Shown piece after piece: positions 59,238 through 64,000 of a stretch of DNA of 64,000 nt. The notes under the pieces were generated by a model that was not told where the DNA came from, searched no databases, and was given only the letters and a program-made list of their open reading frames with translations. Every line of letters begins with the position of its first letter. The first letter of the stretch is position 1. A program made the translations under genes and the position numbers. Source of the stretch: Pyxidicoccus caerfyrddinensis. Its GTDB lineage: Bacteria > Myxococcota > Myxococcia > Myxococcales > Myxococcaceae. The stretch lies in assembly GCF_010894405.1 (NCBI RefSeq), contig NZ_JAAIYA010000001.1:307341-371340 (forward strand), given 5' to 3'.

Positions 59238-61498
59238 GTGTCAGGCCCGCCACGCCCTCTCCTCATGCCAACCCGGGAGTGACTCCCGGCCCCCCGGCGG
59301 ACGCCGTCTCACTGGCGAGCGTGATGCAGGAGCTGACCCGGGCCGCGCTCGACCTGTTCGACGAGACGGGCAACCTGGATGACTTCCTGCAGCACATGGC
59401 CACCCGGCTGGGCTGCCTCGTCGTGCTGTGGCTGGAGCAGTCTCCGGAGGGAGCAGTGCGGCTGCTCGGCTCCGCGGGGCTGTCGCGCACCTCGCGCGCG
59501 CTCCCCCTCACGACGCAGACGGAGGCGGGGCCCGAGCGTGCCCAGGCGGTGGTGCACTGGGGAACCGTCGACCTTCCCTACCCCGAGCTCACCACGTCCT
59601 CGCTGACCGTGTGGCAGTTCCCCTTCCAGTTGGTGCTCGAGGGAGGCCTGCCCTCGGAGTTCCTCCTCTTCTTCGAGTCCTCCCGGCCCCTCTTCCCGCA
59701 GTACTTCGGGCTGGTGAAGCGCCTGCTGCGGGTGGCGGAGAAGGCGCTCGACCACCGGCGCCTCGATGCGCGCCTGCGCGAGAGCGAGCACCGCCTCTCC
59801 GAGCAGATGCTGCTCCTCGAGTACGAGAACGAGGCGACACTCGACGGCATCCTCATCGTCTCCGCCGACGGGCGCATCGTGAGCCACAACCGGCGCCTGC
59901 TCGAGCTGTGGGGGCTGACTCCGGACGAGGTGCGGCGCGGAGGCTCGGCCCGCACCCTGCTGCCGATGGCCGCCCAGCACGTGCGGGAGCCGGCGCGCTT
60001 CTTCGGCCTGGTGCGCAAGCTCCTGTCCGCGCCGGAGGGGACGTTCGCCGACGCACTCACCCTGCGGGACGGACGCGGTCTGGAGCTCTTCAGCGCTCCG
60101 CTGCTGGACCAGGAGCGCCGCGTCTTCGGCCGCGGCTGGTACTTCCGCGACATCACCCAACGCAAGCAGGCCGAGGCCGAGCGGGCGGGACTGCTGGCCC
60201 GCGAACAGGCGGCACGGCAGGCCGCGGAGTCCGCGCGCCAGCGCTCCTCCTTCCTGGCCGAGGCCAGCCGCCGGCTCGCGGGGCACCTGGACGCGGACAA
60301 GGCGCTGGCGCAGGCGACCGCGCTCGCCGTCTCCTTCCTGTCCGACTGGTGCGTGGCCCTGCTGGTGGAGGACGACGCCCTCTGCGTGCGCGCCGCCGCC
60401 CACCGCTCGCCCGAGGGCGTGGAGCAGGTGGGCGCCTTGAGGCAGCTGCGGGTGCCGCTCGACGTGCCCGAAGGAGCGCCGCTGGTGGCGCACACGGGCC
60501 GCTCGGCGCTGGTGCGCGGCGAAGAGACCACCGTGCTACCCCTGGCGCCCCTGGGCCTGCGGGAGCCCGCGCACCTGGCGCTGCTGAGCGAGCTGGGCGT
60601 CGCCGCGTGGCTGTCGGTGCCGCTGGTGGCGCGCGGACGGACGCTGGGGGTGCTGACGCTCGTCTCCACCTTGGGGACGCACCGCTGGAGTGCGGAGGAT
60701 GTGGAGCTCGTGGAGAATCTCGCCGCGCGCATGGCGCTCGCGGTGGACAATGCACGCCTGTACGAAGAGGCGCAGCGGGCCATCCGCGTGCGCGACGAGT
60801 TCCTCTCGGTCGCGGCCCACGAGCTCTTCACGCCCCTGACCTCGCTCCGCCTCACCGTGCAGGGTCTGCAGCGCGGCGCGGAGGCACCGCCCTCGCCGGC
60901 CGTGCTGAGAATCGTGGACCGGCAGACGCAGAAGCTGATGCGCCTGGTGTCCGAGCTGCTCGACACCTCGCAGCTCCGGACGGGACGGCTCGGCCTGCAC
61001 CTCGAGGACGTGGACCTGGGTCAGGTGGTGCGGGAGGTGGCCGAGCAGCTGGGCCCGGAGCTGGAGCGGACCGGCACGTCGCTGACGCTGGACGTGGCGC
61101 CAGACGTGGTGGGCCGGTGGGACCGGCTGCGGCTCGAGCAGGTGGTGCAGAACCTGCTCTCCAACGCGGCGAAGTACGGCGAGCGCAAGCCCGTGGAGCT
61201 GCGGGTGCTGGCGGACGCGGGGCTCGCCCGGTTGGTGGTCATGGACCACGGGATGGGCATTCCACCGGAGGACCAGGAGCGCATCTTCGCCCCCTTCGAG
61301 CGGGCGATTTCCTCCCGCCACTTCGGAGGGCTGGGGCTGGGGCTGTACATCGTCCAGCGCATCGTCCAGCAGCTCGGGGGGAACATCCGGCTGCTGAGCG
61401 AGCCAGGCCAGGGCTCGACCTTCGTCGTCGAGCTGCCGCGAACGTCCCTGCCCTCCTCCCGCGAGCCGCCTCCCGAGGCGGCGCGGCAGCTCCACTGA
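59234..61498 (+). CDS. Cytoplasmic PAS-GAF sensor histidine kinase (754 aa)
   Basis: Order: N-terminal GAF-like region (about 25-185; MATRLGCLVVLWLEQS), PAS (about 205-315; DGILIVSADGRIVSHNRRLLELWG), a short coiled coil (ERAGLLAREQAARQAAESAR), GAF (about 345-510), HisKA (about 515-585; phospho-acceptor His529 in AAHELFTPLTSL) and HATPase (about 620-745; NLLSNAAKYG, DHGMGIPPED, FAPFER, GLGLGLYI). All kinase boxes are intact. There is no membrane helix and no receiver domain, and no response regulator gene is adjacent, so its partner is elsewhere. It is coupled to the FIST gene upstream, which presumably supplies the ligand signal. Confidence 0.95.
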   Translation: MSVRPATPSPHANPGVTPGPPADAVSLASVMQELTRAALDLFDETGNLDDFLQHMATRLGCLVVLWLEQSPEGAVRLLGSAGLSRTSRALPLTTQTEAGPERAQAVVHWGTVDLPYPELTTSSLTVWQFPFQLVLEGGLPSEFLLFFESSRPLFPQYFGLVKRLLRVAEKALDHRRLDARLRESEHRLSEQMLLLEYENEATLDGILIVSADGRIVSHNRRLLELWGLTPDEVRRGGSARTLLPMAAQHVREPARFFGLVRKLLSAPEGTFADALTLRDGRGLELFSAPLLDQERRVFGRGWYFRDITQRKQAEAERAGLLAREQAARQAAESARQRSSFLAEASRRLAGHLDADKALAQATALAVSFLSDWCVALLVEDDALCVRAAAHRSPEGVEQVGALRQLRVPLDVPEGAPLVAHTGRSALVRGEETTVLPLAPLGLREPAHLALLSELGVAAWLSVPLVARGRTLGVLTLVSTLGTHRWSAEDVELVENLAARMALAVDNARLYEEAQRAIRVRDEFLSVAAHELFTPLTSLRLTVQGLQRGAEAPPSPAVLRIVDRQTQKLMRLVSELLDTSQLRTGRLGLHLEDVDLGQVVREVAEQLGPELERTGTSLTLDVAPDVVGRWDRLRLEQVVQNLLSNAAKYGERKPVELRVLADAGLARLVVMDHGMGIPPEDQERIFAPFERAISSRHFGGLGLGLYIVQRIVQQLGGNIRLLSEPGQGSTFVVELPRTSLPSSREPPPEAARQLH

Positions 61499-61540
61499 GG
61501 CCGAGGACCTTCACCTCCAGCTCACGGGCGCGCCCATGAA

Positions 61541-61570
61541 AAGGGCCGGATGCTTTCGCACCCGGCCCTT
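61541..61570 (-). terminator. Intrinsic terminator of the graspetide precursor gene
   Basis: On the minus strand AAGGGCCGG and CCGGCCCTT form a perfect 9-bp stem around a 12-base loop, followed directly by TTTTCAT, giving a short T-run. It begins 24 bases after the precursor stop at 61594. It may also help end the plus-strand kinase transcript. Confidence 0.75.
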
Positions 61571-61593
61571 GGACTGCTGAAGCGAGGCGAGCG

Positions 61594-62424
61594 TTACTTC
61601 GCGCCGCCCTCTTCGCCCACGGCGAGCGTGGTGAGGGGAGGCGTGGGTTTGGTGCCACCCTCTTCGCCCACGGCCATGGTGGTCGTCGGCGGCGGCTTCG
61701 TACCGCCCTCTTCGCCCACGGCCATCGTGGTCGTCGGCGGAGGCTTGATGCCGCCCTCCTCACCGAGCGCCTTGGTGGTCATCGGAGGGGGCTTGATGCC
61801 ACCCTCCTCGCCCACGGCGAGCGTCGTCGCGGGGCCAGGGGGCTTGATGCCGCCCTCCTCACCGAGCGCCTTGGTGGTCATCGGCGGAGGCTTGATGCCG
61901 CCCTCCTCGCCCACGGCCAGCGTCGTCGCGGGGCCAGGGGGCTTCGTGCCGCCCTCCTCGCCGAACGCCAGCGTCGTCCCGGGGCCCGGAGGCTTCACGC
62001 CGCCTTCCTCGCCGAGCGCCAGCGTCGTCCCGGGGCCCGGAGGCTTCACGCCGCCTTCCTCGCCGAGCGCCTTGGTGGTCATCGGCGGAGGCTTGATACC
62101 GCCCTCCTCGCCCACGGCCAGCGTCGTCGCGGGGCCCGGAGGCTTCACGCCGCCCTCCTCACCGAGCGCCTTGGTGGTCATCGGCGGAGGCTTGATGCCG
62201 CCTTCCTCGCCCACGGCCAGCGTCGTCGCGGGGCCGGGGGGCTTGATGCCGCCCTCCTCACCGAGCGCCTTGGTGGTCATCGGCGGGGGCTTGATGCTGC
62301 CCTCCTCGCCCACGGCCAGGGTGGTCAGCTTCGGCTCCTTGGGAGCCCCGCCTTCCGGCCGGGTCGGCGGCCTGGGCGTCTCGTACTTGATGAACGGCGG
62401 TGCCTTCGGAATCCTGGTGGTCAC
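61594..62424 (-). CDS. Putative plesiocin-type graspetide precursor with fifteen core repeats (276 aa, GTG start)
   Basis: The peptide has a 33-residue leader (MTTRIPKAPPFIKYETPRPP and a short Gly/Pro/Lys part) and then fifteen consecutive cores of 16-17 residues, each fitting TTxxxxEE: TTLAVGEE, TTKALGEE, TTLALGEE, TTLAFGEE or TTMAVGEE, joined by GG(I/V/T)KPP linkers. TTxxxxEE is the core motif of plesiocin (group 2) graspetides, in which an ATP-grasp ligase makes two Thr-Glu side-chain esters per core. PPFIKYE may be the ligase-recognition motif, by analogy with the PFFxxF of microviridin leaders. A GTG start with GGGGGAG six bases upstream and an intrinsic terminator frame the gene. The ligase gene is divergent 103 bp away. 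Product structure is inferred. Confidence 0.88.
   Translation of the reverse strand: MTTRIPKAPPFIKYETPRPPTRPEGGAPKEPKLTTLAVGEEGSIKPPPMTTKALGEEGGIKPPGPATTLAVGEEGGIKPPPMTTKALGEEGGVKPPGPATTLAVGEEGGIKPPPMTTKALGEEGGVKPPGPGTTLALGEEGGVKPPGPGTTLAFGEEGGTKPPGPATTLAVGEEGGIKPPPMTTKALGEEGGIKPPGPATTLAVGEEGGIKPPPMTTKALGEEGGIKPPPTTTMAVGEEGGTKPPPTTTMAVGEEGGTKPTPPLTTLAVGEEGGAK
61597..62325 (-). repeat. Core-repeat array of the graspetide precursor
   Basis: Fifteen in-frame units of 48 or 51 bp. Two unit types alternate through much of the array: A (TTLAVGEEGGIKPPPM) and B (TTKALGEEGG then IKPPGPA or VKPPGPA), making a 99-bp super-unit, with variants G-P-G linked units in the middle and TTMAVG units near the end. 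Near-identical DNA suggests growth by tandem duplication of A-B pairs. Confidence 0.9.
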
Positions 62425-62527
62425 GAAACTCCCCCTGTGAACACCTGGATTGTCGGAAGTAGGCATTTGTAGTTGCCTGAGAAAAAGCGATACCTCCGGA
62501 TACACCCGGCGGCCTGGGGGCACGGCC
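62425..62527. promoter_or_regulatory. Divergent control region of the graspetide locus
   Basis: This 103-bp gap lies between the GTG of the precursor and the TTG of the ligase and must hold both promoters. It is less GC-rich than its flanks around 62450-62490. I could not identify convincing -35/-10 boxes or an operator. Both genes use weak start codons (GTG, TTG). Confidence 0.45.
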
Positions 62528-63478
62528 TTGAGAATCGGCATCTTCGGTGACGGCAATGACCCGCAGTGCGCGGCGGTGGCGCACGAGGCGGGAGTCCTGG
62601 GAGCAGAAGCGGTCATCATCGACAGCGAGGCCCTGGAGCACGGCTGGCCGCTGTCCATGAAGGACGACGAGACGTACTACCTCGGGCAGCGCGTGGACGA
62701 CTTGCGAGGCTTCTACCTGCGCTTCGTCCCCGCCCCCTTCGTCCCGGCCCTGGAGCAGGACGGAGCGCTGGTGCTCTACCAGGACTGGCACGACCACTTC
62801 ATGCAGACGCGCGAGCGCGCCTCCTACTTCGTGGCCTGGCTGCTGAAGCTGGCCCACCAGGGCGCCACGCTGGTCAACGGCCCGCACGCCGCCAGCGTCA
62901 TGCAATACAAGCCCTTCCAGCTCCACGCGCTGCGCAGCCTCGGCGCGCGGGTGCCACGCACGCTCATCTCCAACGACCCGGCCGCCATCCGCGCCTTCCA
63001 CGCCGAGGTGAAGGACGTCATCTTCAAGCCCATCATGGGTGGCGCCGTCACGCGCGAGCTCGACGCCGAGGCGCTGGAGCGACTGGAGGCCGTCACGGCC
63101 TCACCCGTCATCTTCCAGGAACGGGTGCGCGGAGACGACCTGCGCATCATGCTCGTCGGCGACGAGGTCGTCTCCTGCGTGGCCATCGAGACACCCGAGC
63201 AGCACCTCGACTTCCGGGCGGACCCCATCTACAGCGGGGGCGAGGCCCGCTACCGCGAGGTGCCGCTGCCCGAGCCGGTGAAGGACTTCTGCCGCCGGGC
63301 GGCGCGTGCGTGCGGCCTCACCTTCGCCGGCATCGACATCAAGCACCACGGAGACGACTACGTCTTCCTGGAGCTCAACAGCTCGCCCATCTACCTCGAC
63401 GTGGAGGTGAAGCTCGGGCACCCCATCAGCCGCGCCATCGCGAAGGCCGTGGTGGAAGGGGCGCGCACCGCGCGGTAG
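62528..63478 (+). CDS. RimK-like ATP-grasp ligase, putative graspetide macrocyclase (316 aa, TTG start)
   Basis: An ATP-grasp enzyme of the RimK / MvdCD / PsnB type: N-terminal domain (about 1-105; MRIGIFGDGNDPQ, VNGPHAASVMQYKPFQL), nucleotide-binding part (about 140-205; VIFKPIMGG, PVIFQERVRGDDLRIMLVG) and metal/ATP site (GIDIKHHGDDYVFLELNSSP, with the E-x-N pair). Such ligases activate Glu or Asp side chains as acyl phosphates and join them to Thr/Ser (ester) or Lys (amide). Being divergent from a TTxxxxEE precursor, it is read as the ester-forming enzyme. TTG at 62528 with GGGGGC upstream is the best start; no ATG or GTG fits the fold's beginning. No transporter or protease follows, as in other plesiocin loci. 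Confidence 0.9.
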   Translation: MRIGIFGDGNDPQCAAVAHEAGVLGAEAVIIDSEALEHGWPLSMKDDETYYLGQRVDDLRGFYLRFVPAPFVPALEQDGALVLYQDWHDHFMQTRERASYFVAWLLKLAHQGATLVNGPHAASVMQYKPFQLHALRSLGARVPRTLISNDPAAIRAFHAEVKDVIFKPIMGGAVTRELDAEALERLEAVTASPVIFQERVRGDDLRIMLVGDEVVSCVAIETPEQHLDFRADPIYSGGEARYREVPLPEPVKDFCRRAARACGLTFAGIDIKHHGDDYVFLELNSSPIYLDVEVKLGHPISRAIAKAVVEGARTAR

Positions 63479-63498
63479 TGCGGCCGCCTCGGTGCTCG

Positions 63499-64000
63499 TC
63501 AGTCCTTCGCCACGCGAGCACCTTCGATGGAGAGCGCGGCATCTTTCGCTGCCTCCTCGGGAGTCTTGCCGCGCTCGCGTGCGACGATGAAGGCGGAGTA
63601 CCACCCCGACCAGTGATGCTTCGGAGCGGTCGGCTCGTACGCGCCATGGTGCTTCTCTGCTTCTTGGAGAAGCTTGGTCAGGGTCGCGACGTCCCTGCCG
63701 AGGCCTCGTCCGGGAAGCCGCGTCTTGACCTCCTGGAGCATCCAGGTGTTGCCGTCTGGATCACTGAATGAGGCCCATGAGCTGTAGGATTGACCTTTCG
63801 GGTCCGGGCCCGACACGCGTCCCTTCGTCCCGTCGACCTGGAGGCCGTCCGCGAAATGGAACACCTCGCTCACGCCGACGCCCTGTCCAATGAGCCTGGC
63901 GCGTGCTGCCTCGACGTCATCGACGACGAGGAACGTTCCGTGAACCGAGCCCGGCACGGCTGTCGTGAGTCCCTTGCCGAGCATGATGGAGCACTGCGAG
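63499..64000 (-). CDS. VOC-family (glyoxalase/bleomycin-resistance-like) protein, 5' end off the right edge
   Basis: The visible 167 codons enter at the right edge and stop at 63499. The glyoxalase-like fold is seen in CSIMLGKGLT, GTFLVVDDVEAARARLIGQGVGVSEVFHF and WASFSDPDGNTWMLQEV, the last being the conserved end of a VOC module with the metal Glu. After it, a C-terminal extension (about 40 residues; YEPTAPKHHWSGWYSAFIVARERGKTPEEA is the recognisable part) is found in a subset of the family. Frame remains open to base 63999, so the ATG at 63984 is internal. Substrate unknown. Convergent with the ligase gene, 20 bp apart. Confidence 0.88.
   Translation of the reverse strand, partial: SQCSIMLGKGLTTAVPGSVHGTFLVVDDVEAARARLIGQGVGVSEVFHFADGLQVDGTKGRVSGPDPKGQSYSSWASFSDPDGNTWMLQEVKTRLPGRGLGRDVATLTKLLQEAEKHHGAYEPTAPKHHWSGWYSAFIVARERGKTPEEAAKDAALSIEGARVAKD

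Noticed and set aside
61597-62325. Regularly spaced direct repeats that could be taken for a CRISPR array
   Set aside because: Units are contiguous coding repeats of 48/51 bp without unique spacers, and no cas genes are present.
61550-62440. A plus-strand frame (Pro/Ser/Gly repeats such as PPSSPTASVV) through the graspetide array
   Set aside because: Antisense shadow of the repeat gene. The minus frame has TTxxxxEE cores, a ribosome site, a terminator and a ligase partner; the plus frame has none.

Overview
The window reads as chromosomal DNA of a myxobacterium, most likely family Myxococcaceae (Corallococcus / Myxococcus / Pyxidicoccus type). The reasons are very high GC with strong third-position GC bias, many small lipoproteins, a membrane Ser/Thr kinase with a long Ala/Pro-rich tail, a hybrid NRPS/PKS locus, and a remnant of a Sit-type (outer-membrane-exchange) toxin locus. 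This is inference from gene content; no rRNA or other phylogenetic marker is present.

Layout. (1) 1-10.6 kb, minus strand: the first two genes of a lipopeptide-type assembly line. The first is FAAL-ACP-C-A-PCP; the second is KS-AT-ACP-C and a degenerate A domain that runs off the left edge where a luciferase-like monooxygenase domain seems to begin. (2) 10.8-13.7 kb: aldo/keto reductase, patatin-like lipoprotein, GST-like protein. (3) 13.7-17.4 kb: a patchwork resembling an island scar, with a 25-nt tRNA/tmRNA 3' end, an EEP-fold enzyme, a desaturase, a group II intron reverse-transcriptase fragment, a small lipoprotein, a second tRNA-like 3' fragment and orphan ORFs. (4) 17.4-29.6 kb: a DUF4336 protein, a Tat-exported flavoprotein, then a sulfur-scavenging block (SulP permease, three sulfatases, an outer-membrane barrel). 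(5) 29.6-32.9 kb: a broken sit toxin locus with a DUF5953 gene, an IS21-family remnant with periodic end repeats, and a secreted nuclease. (6) 33.1-47.1 kb: formylglycine-generating enzyme (which matures sulfatases), transporters (BASS, ThrE-like, second SulP), a HAD phosphatase, exported proteins and a DUF2252 protein. (7) 47.2-61.5 kb: a CARDB lipoprotein of seven near-identical 372-bp repeats, an NTF2-like protein, lipoproteins, a Ser/Thr kinase, an orphan GH81-like domain, a divergent AAC(3)/P450 pair, and a coupled FIST-histidine kinase pair. (8) 61.5-63.5 kb: the most interesting locus, a divergent pair made of a 276-residue precursor with fifteen TTxxxxEE cores and a RimK-like ATP-grasp ligase, read as a plesiocin-type graspetide (omega-ester peptide) system. 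A VOC-family gene is cut by the right edge.

How genes work together. Sulfatases need formylglycine made by the FGE; the sulfate they release can be taken up by SulP permeases; the barrels may admit substrates. The FAAL protein loads a fatty acid and one amino acid, and hands the chain by translational and modular coupling to the PKS/NRPS. The ATP-grasp enzyme would ester-crosslink Thr and Glu side chains in the repeat precursor. Several convergent gene pairs are separated by perfect or near-perfect hairpins.
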